Positions 22,851 through 31,160 of a stretch of 64,000 bases of DNA are shown in pieces (position 1 is the stretch's first letter; every line of letters starts with the position of its first letter). The position numbers and the translations under genes were made by a program. The stretch comes from Oceanicola sp. 502str15. Its GTDB lineage: Bacteria > Pseudomonadota > Alphaproteobacteria > Rhodobacterales > Rhodobacteraceae. The notes below the pieces were generated by a model. The model saw nothing but the letters and a program-made list of their open reading frames with translations. It was not told the DNA's origin and searched no databases. Location: contig NZ_WYDQ01000002.1 of the NCBI RefSeq assembly GCF_024105635.1, positions 1 to 64,000 of the forward strand, written 5' to 3'.

Positions 22851-23579
22851 TCAGGGCGCAGCGACGGTGATCTGCACCTCTCGGATGCTGTGGTTTTCGG
22901 TGACGACGGCGGCCAGGAGGCGGGTGTGGTAGTGGGTGCGGACGTAATCGGCCTGAAACCGGTTTGGCGCCATCAGGGTGAGGATGCCGCTTTCGAGGTC
23001 CACCGGCTGAAGCGGGGCGAACCAAGCATTGTAGGTGGCAGGATCCTGGGCGCGCAGGCGCTCGGCGGCGAGGGACCAGCCGGTGCCGTCCTCGGCGGGC
23101 AGGGGCAGCGGATCGCGGTGGAGCGGCACGACGTTGGCGGCCCCCTCCCCTTCCCGCTCCGGCTCCGGCGCATCGCTCATCCGGGCGAAGAAATCCGGGC
23201 CGACCGCGCTCCAGTGCGGCATGGTGGCGCGAAGGACGGCGGGAAGCTGAATGGCGTGCTGGGTGACCCGGCCCCGAGCGGCGGGCACGCTGACGGTGAT
23301 CCAGCCGCGGCGACGCAACTCGGCCATCTCGCGCTTGGCGGTGCGCTCGGTCACGCCCCACATCCGGGCGATTTCCTTTTGGCCGACGGCGAAGGTGCCG
23401 GTGCGCCAGTTGAACCGGGCGGTGATCACCAGGGAGAGGCGGAGCGCCAGGCGGGAGTCGACGGGATCGCCGCGGGCGGCGGTGACAAGGAGGGCGGTGA
23501 GAATATCGTATTTGACGGACGATGCGCCCGGGCCGGTGATCCGGCGTAACTGTGCTGTTGGCCTGATGTACCCCGTCAC
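22851..23579 (-). CDS. DnaA-like plasmid replication initiator
   Basis: 242-aa initiator. The N-terminal half is a winged-helix region (QKEIARMWGVTERTAKREMAELRRRGWI), and the C-terminus (WSLAAERLRAQDPATYNAWFAPLQ, then LTLMAPNRFQADYVRTHY) closely resembles DnaA domain I. This is the arrangement of the 'DnaA-like' replicase class of Rhodobacteraceae plasmids. The GTG at 23579 is chosen because GAGGAG precedes it at good spacing; the longer ATG frame would run through the origin region. It is divergent from parAB across about 485 bases, which must hold oriV. Confidence 0.8.
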   Translation of the reverse strand: MTGYIRPTAQLRRITGPGASSVKYDILTALLVTAARGDPVDSRLALRLSLVITARFNWRTGTFAVGQKEIARMWGVTERTAKREMAELRRRGWITVSVPAARGRVTQHAIQLPAVLRATMPHWSAVGPDFFARMSDAPEPEREGEGAANVVPLHRDPLPLPAEDGTGWSLAAERLRAQDPATYNAWFAPLQPVDLESGILTLMAPNRFQADYVRTHYHTRLLAAVVTENHSIREVQITVAAP

Positions 23580-24064
23580 GTCATTGCTCCTCGACCGGTC
23601 TAGCGCCGTTTCTGCCTCACCGGGATGGATGCCTCTATCTGACGAGAGGCTGACCTGAGCGCCGTGTTCCAACGCTTTTCCCGATCTTGGAGCGATTAGC
23701 GTTGGATTGGGGGGCGTTGTCAAGGATTCCCGTTCGAGGGCCCTGATCTTGAATCTCAAATGAGAATGAAATTGGTATGTTCTTGGTATTAGGGGACGTT
23801 CAGGATGTCCCCCTATCGCGGCCCGATGTCCCCCCAAGATGTGGCGGGGGTCGTCTCTGTGTCACCCCAATTCTGGCGGGCCGACCCTGGTGAAGTGGCC
23901 CCGGACGGGGGTAGGCGAATCGAATCGGGTGGCGCTTCGAAGCCCTTGGACGCAGGGGCTTATCGCCGGATAAGCCGCCCTGCCCTTTTCATTTTATGAA
24001 TCTCGACAAGAAATGCAAATTCAGCGTAAATTGCGCTCAGGCAGAAATCTACGTCCGAGGCAGC
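23580..24064. other. oriV: Putative oriV / replication–partition control region
   Basis: This 485-base gene-free region lies between the divergent initiator and parA genes. It contains an inverted repeat, GGGGAC (23792–23797) and GTCCCC (23807–23812), two direct repeats GATGTCCCCC (23804–23813 and 23825–23834) exactly 21 bases apart, as iterons would be, an A/T-rich stretch (about 23755–23790), and palindrome 1 of the parS-like set. The repeats are few, so iteron control is tentative. Confidence 0.5.
23957..23976. repeat. Candidate centromere palindrome 1 (parS-like)
   Basis: GGCTTATCGCCGGATAAGCC: perfect 8-bp arms with a 4-base centre. It lies between the initiator and parA and shares the core CTTAYC-N4-GRTAAG with three other sites in and around parAB, so it is a likely ParB binding site. 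Confidence 0.7.
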
Positions 24065-25408
24065 ATGCTTACACATAATGATCTGAGAGAACTCCAGACG
24101 AAATCGCTCAAGATGCAGGGATGGATCCGGCAGCAGACCTTCTCTCCGGAGAATGAGAAGACGCTGCGACGGTTCTCCTCCTGGGAGGTTTCGGAGCTGG
24201 TCTTCGGGCTCAACCAGTCGACCTTTCGCGGCAAGATGGCGGCGGACCCTTCGCTGCCCGCCGGGCGGGTGGAGCCGGATGGGCGGCAGCGGTGGTTCAC
24301 GCTGGAAGAGGTGAACACGCTGCGGCGCAAGCTGAAACCGCGGGGCAAGTCGCTGATGCCGGAGCGGCCTGCGGGGCGCGCCTTCCGCACCGCGATTGCC
24401 AACTTCAAGGGCGGTGCCGGGAAATCGACGGTGGCACTGCACTTCGCCCATGCGGCGGCATTGAAGGGCCACCGGGTGCTCTGCGTGGATTTCGATCCGC
24501 AGGCGACGCTAAGCCACTCGATGGGGCTGACGGACGTGAGCGAGGAGCGCACCGTCTGGGGGATCATGGCGCGGGACCTGGTGCGCGAGACGGAGGCCCA
24601 GAACAACGCGCCGAGCGGCGCGGCGAGCGGGGCCGCCCTGCCCCAGCGCGGGATTCCGAGCAGTATCACCGACCTGGGGCTGCAGGATCTGCGGATCGCG
24701 GACTTCATCCAGCCAACCAACTGGCCGACGATCGACCTGATCCCCTCTTGTGCCAACGCGGCCTTCGTCGAGTTTGCCTCGGCCCAGTATCGGCACCTGA
24801 ACCCGGAATGGTCGTTCTTCGCGGCGGTGAACCGCTTCCTCGACCAGCTGCCGGAGGACCAGTGGGACCTGGTGTTCTTCGATTGCCCGCCGGCCATCGG
24901 CTACCAGTCGATGAATGCGGTCTTTGCGGCGGACATGCTCTATATTCCCTCTGGCCCCGGCTACTGGGAGTATGACAGCACCACCTCCTTCATCGGCCAG
25001 CTTTCGGAGGCGCTTGGCGATCTCGCGGACGGGTTTGACGATACCTTATCGGCAGATAAGGTGAAGCTGCCCAAGGCGTTCCATGACGTGCGCTTTCTGC
25101 TGACCCGCTACGAGCCGGGGAACGATCTGCACCGGGCGATGTTCGACGCGTTCGGGAAGGTCTTCGGGGACCGGCTGGCGGAGCACCCGATCGAGATGAC
25201 GCGGGCCGTGGAGCAATCGGGGCGCTTCCTCAATTCGATCTACGAGATGGATTACCGCGAGATGACGCGGGAGACATGGCGGCGCGCGCGGGCGAGCTTC
25301 GACCGGGCGTTCGATGAGTTCGAGGGGGTGATGCTGCCGCATTGGCGGGCGATGGGAGAGGCGGGCTTACCCGCGGATAAGACCGAGATCGAGGGAGCTG
25401 AGGCATGA
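24065..25408 (+). CDS. parA: ParA-family partition ATPase
   Basis: 447-aa plasmid partition ATPase. An N-terminal helix-turn-helix region (about 1–115, with SSWEVSELVFGLNQSTFRGKM) precedes the deviant Walker A KGGAGKST near residue 124, the DFDPQAT motif, and LVFFDCPPAIGY as Walker B. ATG 24065 is preferred because a GAGG precedes it; an upstream ATG (23996) lacks a ribosome-binding site. It overlaps parB by ATGA. The ATPase would drive plasmid segregation and repress its operon. Confidence 0.92.
   Translation: MLTHNDLRELQTKSLKMQGWIRQQTFSPENEKTLRRFSSWEVSELVFGLNQSTFRGKMAADPSLPAGRVEPDGRQRWFTLEEVNTLRRKLKPRGKSLMPERPAGRAFRTAIANFKGGAGKSTVALHFAHAAALKGHRVLCVDFDPQATLSHSMGLTDVSEERTVWGIMARDLVRETEAQNNAPSGAASGAALPQRGIPSSITDLGLQDLRIADFIQPTNWPTIDLIPSCANAAFVEFASAQYRHLNPEWSFFAAVNRFLDQLPEDQWDLVFFDCPPAIGYQSMNAVFAADMLYIPSGPGYWEYDSTTSFIGQLSEALGDLADGFDDTLSADKVKLPKAFHDVRFLLTRYEPGNDLHRAMFDAFGKVFGDRLAEHPIEMTRAVEQSGRFLNSIYEMDYREMTRETWRRARASFDRAFDEFEGVMLPHWRAMGEAGLPADKTEIEGAEA
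25043..25062. repeat. Candidate centromere palindrome 2 (inside parA)
   Basis: ACCTTATCGGCAGATAAGGT: perfect 8-bp arms around a 4-base centre, inside the parA coding sequence. It has the same core as the other three sites, and a perfect palindrome embedded in a coding region is unlikely by chance. Confidence 0.65.
25366..25381. repeat. Candidate centromere palindrome 3 (end of parA)
   Basis: CTTACCCGCGGATAAG: 6-bp arms with one mismatch around CGCG, close to the parA stop. Same core as the other sites. Confidence 0.55.
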
Positions 25409-26493
25409 GCAAGAAGCGGCGGGTATTCGATATCGAGATGCCGGAGGAGCAGGCGGCGCCGGAAGTGAAATCGGCGACCGGACGGCGCGGACCGATGGCC
25501 TCGGCGATCGTGGAGAACGCGGATGCGCTGAAGGCGCGGCGCACGGCGGCGGAAGCGATCCGGGAGGAGAACGACGCCCTGGCGCATGAGTATGTGGCGC
25601 TGCGGGAAGCCGGGCACGTGGTGCAGGATGTGCCGCTGGAGGAGGTCCACACGCGGCTGCTGCTGCGCGACCGGATGCCGGGGGAGGACCTGGAGCTGGA
25701 CGACCTTGTGACCTCGATCCGCGAGCTGGGCCTGTCGAACCCGATCCGGGTGCTGCCGCGCCCGGATGGCGGCGGCTACGAGTTGGTGCAGGGGCAGCGG
25801 CGGCTGCTGGCCTACACGCGGCTGCGGGACGAGACGGGGGAGGGGGCCTGGGCGCGGATCCCGGCGCTGATTATGGGCGGGGAGGCCGACATTGCCGGGC
25901 TCTACCGGCGGATGGTCGACGAGAACGTGGTGCGCAAGGACCTCTCCTTTGCCGAGATGGCGCGGGCGGCTCAGAACTATGCGGCGGACCCGCAGACGGA
26001 CGTGGACGACCTCACCTCGGCGGTGGCGGCGCTGTTCCAGTCCTCGCCCTATTCCAAGCGCAGCTACATCCGCTCCTTTGCCTTCCTGCTCGACGAGATG
26101 GGCGATGCGCTCCGGTTTCCGACGGAGATTCCGCGGGCGCTCGGGGTGTCGCTGGCGCGGGAGATCAAGGAGCGGCCGGAGCTGGTGGCGCGGCTGCGTG
26201 GCGAGCTGACGGCGCTGGAAGAGGGTGACGCGGAGGCGGAGCAGGCGGTGCTGCGGCGGGCGCTTTCGCCGGAGGCGGAGGCGGTGCGGGCGCCAAGCCG
26301 GAAGGGCAGGGCGCGGGCCGAGGGGGAGGCGAGCAAGACCAAGACCACCTTCCACATTGGCAGCAGCGCCGGGCAGGTGAAGTGCACCGCGGGGCCGGGA
26401 CGGCTAGAGATCAAGGTGGACAGGGATTTTTCCTCGATCGACCGGGCGAGATTGGAGCGGGCGGTGGCGTCGTTGATCGACGGGCTGGGCTGA
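25405..26493 (+). CDS. parB: ParB-family partition protein
   Basis: 362-aa centromere-binding protein. The ParB/Srx-like domain shows LDDLVTSIRELGLSNPIRVLPRPDGGGYELVQGQRRL, then the helix-turn-helix (YRRMVDENVVRKDLSFAEMARAAQ), with a basic C-terminal part ending in a short domain rich in β strand. It is co-translated with parA. Its binding sites are probably the CTTAYC-N4-GRTAAG palindromes around the operon. Confidence 0.92.
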   Translation: MSKKRRVFDIEMPEEQAAPEVKSATGRRGPMASAIVENADALKARRTAAEAIREENDALAHEYVALREAGHVVQDVPLEEVHTRLLLRDRMPGEDLELDDLVTSIRELGLSNPIRVLPRPDGGGYELVQGQRRLLAYTRLRDETGEGAWARIPALIMGGEADIAGLYRRMVDENVVRKDLSFAEMARAAQNYAADPQTDVDDLTSAVAALFQSSPYSKRSYIRSFAFLLDEMGDALRFPTEIPRALGVSLAREIKERPELVARLRGELTALEEGDAEAEQAVLRRALSPEAEAVRAPSRKGRARAEGEASKTKTTFHIGSSAGQVKCTAGPGRLEIKVDRDFSSIDRARLERAVASLIDGLG

Positions 26494-26494
26494 A

Positions 26495-26510
26495 CTTATC
26501 CGCGGGTAAG
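26495..26510. repeat. Candidate centromere palindrome 4 (after parB)
   Basis: CTTATCCGCGGGTAAG: one mismatch between the 6-bp arms around CGCG, immediately after the parB stop. It is almost the mirror image of palindrome 3 (CTTACC…GATAAG versus CTTATC…GGTAAG). The rest of the gap 26511–26710 shows nothing recognisable. Confidence 0.6.
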
Positions 26511-26710
26511 GGCGGCACGGGCGTTGTTTCCAAGGCCCGTCCGGCAAAGTGGGGTGGTGGGGCCGAGATGCTACGCTGCTGCGGAAGGCCTGCACGAACC
26601 CTTAGAAAGACATTGTTTTTCAGTGGGTTATCGCATGATCTTCATTTGTGGGGTATTATGGTAGAGTAGCGCACAACCCATGCGGCGCTGTTGCGCAACT
26701 CGCACCTGAC

Positions 26711-27529
26711 GGGACTGTTGCATTAATCGGTTGGTTTGGCCACTTTTGCGCTTTTGAGGTTGGACATGCCGCGAAAATCCCCGTTCAAGCATCATCGCTT
26801 TCCGCGTGAGATCATCTTGTGTGCTGTTCGTTGGTACCTGCGTTATCCACTATCCTATCAGGATGTGGTCGATCTCCTGGCAGAGCGCGATGTCACCGTT
26901 GATCGGTCGACCATCTGTCGCTGGGTTCAGAAGTTCGGCCCCGAATTGACCCGGCGCACCGAGAAACACCTGCGCCGTGCGAGTATAGACTGGCATGTCG
27001 ACGAAACCTACATCCGCGTCGGTGGCAAGTGGCGCTATCTCTGGCGCGCCATCGATGCCAACGGCCAGATGGTCGACTTCCGCCTCACCGCGCGACGCGA
27101 CGCCAAGGCGGCGAGGGCCTTCCTAAAAAAGGCCATCGAGCGTGTTCGGCTGCACCGGCCAGCTACAATCGTGACGGACAAGGCGCACAGCTATCGGCGC
27201 GTCATTCGAGAGCTCAATCACCAGTATGATCCTCACTTTGACAGCATCCGGCATATCGATCGGAAGTGGCGCAACAATCTGATCGAGAGCGATCACGCGG
27301 CGATGAAACGGCTACTCGGATACCGGCAGAGCTTTCGATCCTTGCGATCGGCCAAGGCGACCCTCAGCGGCATCGAGACAATCCGCACAATCAAACGCGG
27401 GCACATCCATCGCAAGAAGCCAGGCGTCAAGGGCGAGATCGAATTCATCCGCGGGCTGTTTGAGAACGCTGCATGACCCTGGCGTCCTGCTGGGCTACCG
27501 TGCACCACGAGAAACAATGCAACAGTCCC
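26711..27529. mobile_element. IS6-family insertion sequence
   Basis: 819-bp element with 14-bp terminal inverted repeats GGGACTGTTGCATT (26711–26724) and its complement at 27516–27529, enclosing one transposase gene. The bases outside the ends differ (left ...CACCTGAC, right CCGTGGAC), so there is no 8-bp target duplication. This is usual when an IS6 element has mediated a cointegrate, deletion or fusion. It marks the boundary between the replication core and the metal region. Confidence 0.9.
26766..27476 (+). CDS. IS6-family transposase
   Basis: 236-aa DDE transposase. It has an N-terminal zinc-free helix-turn-helix (LSYQDVVDLLAERDVTVDRSTICRWVQKF) and the catalytic residues in DWHVDETYI, IVTDKAHSY and NNLIESDHAAMKR, exactly the D-D-E spacing of the IS6/IS26 group. 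The ATG 26766 is the family start. Intact and probably active. Confidence 0.92.
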   Translation: MPRKSPFKHHRFPREIILCAVRWYLRYPLSYQDVVDLLAERDVTVDRSTICRWVQKFGPELTRRTEKHLRRASIDWHVDETYIRVGGKWRYLWRAIDANGQMVDFRLTARRDAKAARAFLKKAIERVRLHRPATIVTDKAHSYRRVIRELNHQYDPHFDSIRHIDRKWRNNLIESDHAAMKRLLGYRQSFRSLRSAKATLSGIETIRTIKRGHIHRKKPGVKGEIEFIRGLFENAA

Positions 27530-27599
27530 CCGTGGACAGACGGGGTCAGTTTATAGAGCTGGGCGACCGCCCCATGAAGCCGAAACAGCCGATCACCGC

Positions 27600-28781
27600 T
27601 CAGATCTTGATCAATGCCGCCGTCGCGTACATGAAGGCGATGCCGCCCAGAAACCCGACCAGTACGGCTGGTGACATCAGCGCCGCCTGCCTGTCGGCGT
27701 TTTGACGTACAAGGTAGGCGCTGACCTCGACCATGACTTGCAGGATCGCACCCGCTCCGACGGCGAGTGCCAGTGCCGACCATTGCGGCGCATAGGCAAG
27801 GCTGCCCGCCCACATTCCGAGGATGGCCGGGCCACCGGCGAGCAGGGTCAGAGCGGCAAACGTCCAAAGCGTTGGCCGGGCACGAAGCATCGGGGCGGCG
27901 ATGCCTATGCCCTCGGTGACATTGTGCAAGGCAAAGCCTAGGACGAGGAAAGTTCCAAGCCCCGCCGACCCGGCGGCGAATGCGCCGCCGATTGCCAGCC
28001 CTTCGCCGAAGTTGTGAAGCCCGATCCCGAGGGCAATGTAGAACGCAAGCGCGATGCCTTCCGGATTGCCGCGCCAGCGCCCGATAGCCATCAATAGAAG
28101 AAAGCTTGTAAGCGCCGCCAGCCAGACCATGGCAGAACCTTGGAATATCGCGGCCGCTTCTGCCGATAGCTCCAGTGCCTCGGATATGGTGTCGATCAGC
28201 AGGAAGGCCAGCAACCCGACCGTCAGCGCCAGCAGAAAGTTCATCCCCCTTTGCCCGACGCCCTTCATGGCCGGATAGAACATCAGGCCAAGCGCTACCG
28301 GCAAAAGGCCGACGATCGCCCCGATCACCGCCTGGAGCCGAAGTTGCCCCCAGGTGGGACTTGGCGTCGAAACTGCCACCGCGATCTCGTGCCCAAAGGT
28401 CGCGCCTGTGTTCGTCAGCAGATTGATATGATGGGCCTCGCCAAGGACCCACGGATAGGGAATGCGCAGCCAGACCGCATCGCCGCGGGCAATCGGCCCC
28501 GCCGGTTCCTGCGTGAAGGTCCAGTATGCATCATCCACGGCAACCTGCGCGACCACCATCGCTTCCGATCCGCCGGCGCGCACCCTGAGCGATATCCCCG
28601 ACCTATCGAGGATCGTCCGTTCGACGGTCAGCGCCTCGACCGGGGGGGCGCCGTTGTTGAAGCCGCGCAAGGGATCGAGCGAGGCGATCCAGACAAAGGC
28701 GCCCAGCATGACGGCCAGCGGCACGAGGACGAGAAGCAGGCGGGTCATTGGCGGGCGGCTGCGTTGGATATGATCGGTCAT
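27600..28781 (-). CDS. ZIP-family metal transporter with N-terminal extracytoplasmic domain
   Basis: 393-aa inner-membrane protein. After an N-terminal anchor (LLLVLVPLAVMLGAFVWI) comes a ~110-aa extracytoplasmic domain (SGISLRVRAGGSEAMVVAQVAVDD…), then a ZIP transporter with motif helices IALGIGLHNFGEGLAIGGAF and GFALHNVTEGIGIAA, the paired His–Glu metal sites. The ATG overlaps the stop of the upstream multicopper oxidase, so the two are coupled. An MntR-like box in front of the operon suggests Mn (or Fe/Zn) as cargo. Confidence 0.8.
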   Translation of the reverse strand: MTDHIQRSRPPMTRLLLVLVPLAVMLGAFVWIASLDPLRGFNNGAPPVEALTVERTILDRSGISLRVRAGGSEAMVVAQVAVDDAYWTFTQEPAGPIARGDAVWLRIPYPWVLGEAHHINLLTNTGATFGHEIAVAVSTPSPTWGQLRLQAVIGAIVGLLPVALGLMFYPAMKGVGQRGMNFLLALTVGLLAFLLIDTISEALELSAEAAAIFQGSAMVWLAALTSFLLLMAIGRWRGNPEGIALAFYIALGIGLHNFGEGLAIGGAFAAGSAGLGTFLVLGFALHNVTEGIGIAAPMLRARPTLWTFAALTLLAGGPAILGMWAGSLAYAPQWSALALAVGAGAILQVMVEVSAYLVRQNADRQAALMSPAVLVGFLGGIAFMYATAALIKI

Positions 28782-29986
28782 GCTCCGGCCTCTCGCACGT
28801 CGAAAAAGCCCATCCAGCCAAGTTCGGTGAACTCGGCCTGGTGCGCATGGAACATATACATCCCGTCCTCGTGATCGGCGAAGCTGAACTCGAGGATGCC
28901 GCGCTGCGCCTGACACTGCATGATCACATCGACCGTGCGTAGGGTCGGCGTGAGCTGGGTGCCGGTGTCGTAATAGTCGAAGAAATTCCCATGCAGGTGG
29001 AACGAGTTGATCGGATCGAACTCGGTCGCGTTCATGAGGTAGATGCGCACCGGGCGCGACTTGTCGATCCGGATCGGCGCCTTCATGTAAGCTTGGCCGA
29101 CCGTGTTTACGGCATAGACCTCGTTCTCACCATCGAAATTGGTGTCAAAGCCGTTCATCACCATCGCCAGTTCCTGCCATTCGGCGTTTTCCGGGCTGCC
29201 CAGCACACGCGACGCCGCAACGGCCGCAAATTCGGGGTGGCGCGCCGGATCCGGATCGACCACGAAAAGGCCGTACATGCCCTTGTGCATGTGCCGTTTC
29301 AGTGGCAGGGTATGGCAATGGTAGAGGTGGCAGCCGAAGGGCTTGGCATCGAATTCGTAAACGAACTCCTCGCCCGGATCGATCAGCCCGGCGCCTTGAA
29401 CGCCGTCCATCCGCGCCGAGTGAATGCCGTGAAAATGCATGGAATGCGGGTGTGACCCGAGGTTGCGAAAGACGATCCTCAGTCGTTCGCCCTCCTTCGC
29501 TCGCAGGGCGGGGCCTGGCACGCGGCCGTTGAACGTCCAGGCGGGAAAGAAAACGCCGGGAGCGATCTCGATCTCCACGTCGATGGCGTCCACCTCGAAC
29601 GTTCGCAACGTGCGCCCATCCGGCAGGACTTCGGTGCGACCGGTCTCCCAGTCGGTCAGCATGGCCGTCGGGTCGAACCCGTTCCGGGCGTGGTCGACTT
29701 GGCCGACCATCGTCATGTTGCCATGCGCCATGCCACTGTCATGGGCCGAATACGGATCGACCGCCCCGCCGGACATCGCATGCCCCGCCATCGGGTCGGG
29801 CGTTGCCTGGGATTGCGCGCGGCTCGCGGCCACGGCCGCTCCGCCGGCAGCCACCAGACCGCTGACCAACAACGCGCGTCGCGACGCCGATACTGGCTCC
29901 GTGACCATCGCAGGTGGCGCTGTGGGCCGAGATGTCTCCACGGCGGACGACACATCGCGCCCTCGCTTGCTGGTATCGACAGGCAT
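28778..29986 (-). CDS. Multicopper oxidase (periplasmic, signal-bearing)
   Basis: 402-aa periplasmic cupredoxin oxidase. A Tat-like leader (SRRALLVSGLVAAGGAAVAASRA) is followed by cupredoxin domains with copper-binding motifs MHFHGIHSARMDG, HLYHCHTLPLKRHMH, SFHLHGNFFDYY and MYMFHAHQAEFTELGWMG. The start at 29986 is chosen for signal-peptide length; 30019 is possible. It is the first gene of an operon with a ZIP transporter, behind an MntR-like palindrome and divergent from an mntR-like gene, so manganese or metal oxidation is plausible. Oxidised substrate unknown. Confidence 0.8.
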   Translation of the reverse strand: MPVDTSKRGRDVSSAVETSRPTAPPAMVTEPVSASRRALLVSGLVAAGGAAVAASRAQSQATPDPMAGHAMSGGAVDPYSAHDSGMAHGNMTMVGQVDHARNGFDPTAMLTDWETGRTEVLPDGRTLRTFEVDAIDVEIEIAPGVFFPAWTFNGRVPGPALRAKEGERLRIVFRNLGSHPHSMHFHGIHSARMDGVQGAGLIDPGEEFVYEFDAKPFGCHLYHCHTLPLKRHMHKGMYGLFVVDPDPARHPEFAAVAASRVLGSPENAEWQELAMVMNGFDTNFDGENEVYAVNTVGQAYMKAPIRIDKSRPVRIYLMNATEFDPINSFHLHGNFFDYYDTGTQLTPTLRTVDVIMQCQAQRGILEFSFADHEDGMYMFHAHQAEFTELGWMGFFDVREAGA

Positions 29987-30035
29987 GGACGATGTCCCCT
30001 CAGATGACACGCAGGCCAAAGTCCCGGCGCAAAAA

Positions 30036-30051
30036 GTTAGCTTCGGCTAAC
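30036..30051. promoter_or_regulatory. MntR-like operator
   Basis: GTTAGCTTCGGCTAAC, a perfect 6-bp inverted repeat with a TTCG centre, in the 116-base gap between the divergent multicopper oxidase and mntR genes. Short palindromes containing TTAGC…GCTAA are typical of MntR/DtxR-family operators, so this probably controls one or both genes. Confidence 0.65.
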
Positions 30052-30102
30052 AATCATCGCTTAGGCTTTACGAGTCAATCCCGATCGTGCGAGGGTGACG
30101 GC

Positions 30103-30573
30103 ATGACGGATGATGATAACCTTGACTCAAACGAGGCAGAGGCACGTGCGGTCGAATCCCGCGCCGAGGCCTTCATCGGTGTGCGCGAAGCGCGGCGCAG
30201 TGAAGTGGCGGAAGATTATGTCGAACTGATCGCCGAACTCATCCACGAGAACGGCGAGGCCCGGCCGGTCGATATTGCGACACGCATGGGCGTGACCGCG
30301 CCAACAGTCGCCAAGACGCTTGGCCGTCTGGCGCGGGACGGCCTGATCACTCGCGCGAAATACCGCTCGGTCTTCCTGACTGAGGAAGGTCGGACGCTTG
30401 CCAAGGAATGCAGACATCGCCACGAGATCGTCTTGCGGTTTCTCCTGAGCCTCGGGCTCGATCCCGAGACCGCGGAACGCGATGCCGAAGGCGTCGAGCA
30501 CCATGTCAGCGAACGGACGCTTGCCCTGTTCGCGGCCTTTTCCAAGCGGTCATGGGCGGGTGGTTGCCGCTGA
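30103..30573 (+). CDS. mntR: MntR-like Mn-responsive regulator (DtxR family)
   Basis: 156-aa regulator. It has the DtxR-type winged helix (ARPVDIATRMGVTAPTVAKTLGRLARDGLITR followed by YRSVFLTEEGR) and a helical metal-binding dimerisation domain (HRHEIVLRFLLSLGLDPETAERDAEGVEHHVS) with the His/Glu residues expected of MntR. ATG 30103 fits. It is transcribed divergently from the multicopper oxidase–ZIP operon, with an operator-like palindrome between. It should repress in the presence of Mn(II) or Fe(II). Confidence 0.85.
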   Translation: MTDDDNLDSNEAEARAVESRAEAFIGVREARRSEVAEDYVELIAELIHENGEARPVDIATRMGVTAPTVAKTLGRLARDGLITRAKYRSVFLTEEGRTLAKECRHRHEIVLRFLLSLGLDPETAERDAEGVEHHVSERTLALFAAFSKRSWAGGCR

Positions 30574-30679
30574 AACAAGTCGTTTTGCCGAGGACTTGAA
30601 CAAGCCAACCTTCGGATGTTCCAAGAAACGTGATATTGTGCCGCTTTCATTCGGATCGCGCGGGTAGTAGATCAAGATC

Positions 30680-31024
30680 ATGAGACGTTGGGCACGCCTT
30701 ATCTGTATCCTCTCGCTGGTGGCTTTTGCCATCGGCGCGGTCGCGCAGTCTGCTGGCTCAATTGCCATGGCCTCGTCAATGGTCTCCACGGATGGCGGCA
30801 TGATGGCGATGGACGATTGCGACGCCTGCGGCAGCTTGGAAGACGGTAAGATGGGTTCCGTCTGTGATTTTGTGTGCAATGCTGCGGGAATGGCCGCTCT
30901 TCTTTCGATCCCGGCTGGTACCAGCCCGATCGCTGCCACCGCAGCCCATGAAATCCAGCTCGTGGACGTTCCGCACGGAATATCCGGCCCCCCGGCCCAG
31001 CAACCTCCTCGATTCTACCTCTGA
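30680..31024 (+). CDS. Small secreted Cys/Met protein upstream of a multicopper oxidase
   Basis: 114-aa exported protein: signal peptide (RLICILSLVAFAIGAVAQSAGS), then GGMMAMDDCDACGSLEDG and VCDFVCNAAGM. The paired CxxC and CxxxC motifs and clustered Met suggest soft-metal binding. No family is recognised. A protein of the same layout (53878–54237) precedes the other three-domain-type oxidase, so the two positions look like parallel modules. Possibly a copper chaperone. Confidence 0.65.
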   Translation: MRRWARLICILSLVAFAIGAVAQSAGSIAMASSMVSTDGGMMAMDDCDACGSLEDGKMGSVCDFVCNAAGMAALLSIPAGTSPIAATAAHEIQLVDVPHGISGPPAQQPPRFYL

Positions 31025-31160
31025 TCTGACACACGGCGGCTGATTGCGCTTCGTGTGTTTCTCCGTGCCGGACGCCCTCAAATGGGCGTTTGCGCGGGGC
31101 CATGAACATCGCCGCGCAATTGCTTTGGCGGCTTACAGTGAAATCAGAGAGTGTTCATCC

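Noticed and set aside
23792..23834. Full iteron array
   Set aside because: Only two direct repeats are found, so a classical iteron array is not supported; kept as tentative origin repeats.
30601..30679. MerR-type promoter before the small Cys protein (TTGAACAAGCCAACC)
   Set aside because: TTGAAC is present but the spacer lacks a dyad and no good −10 follows.
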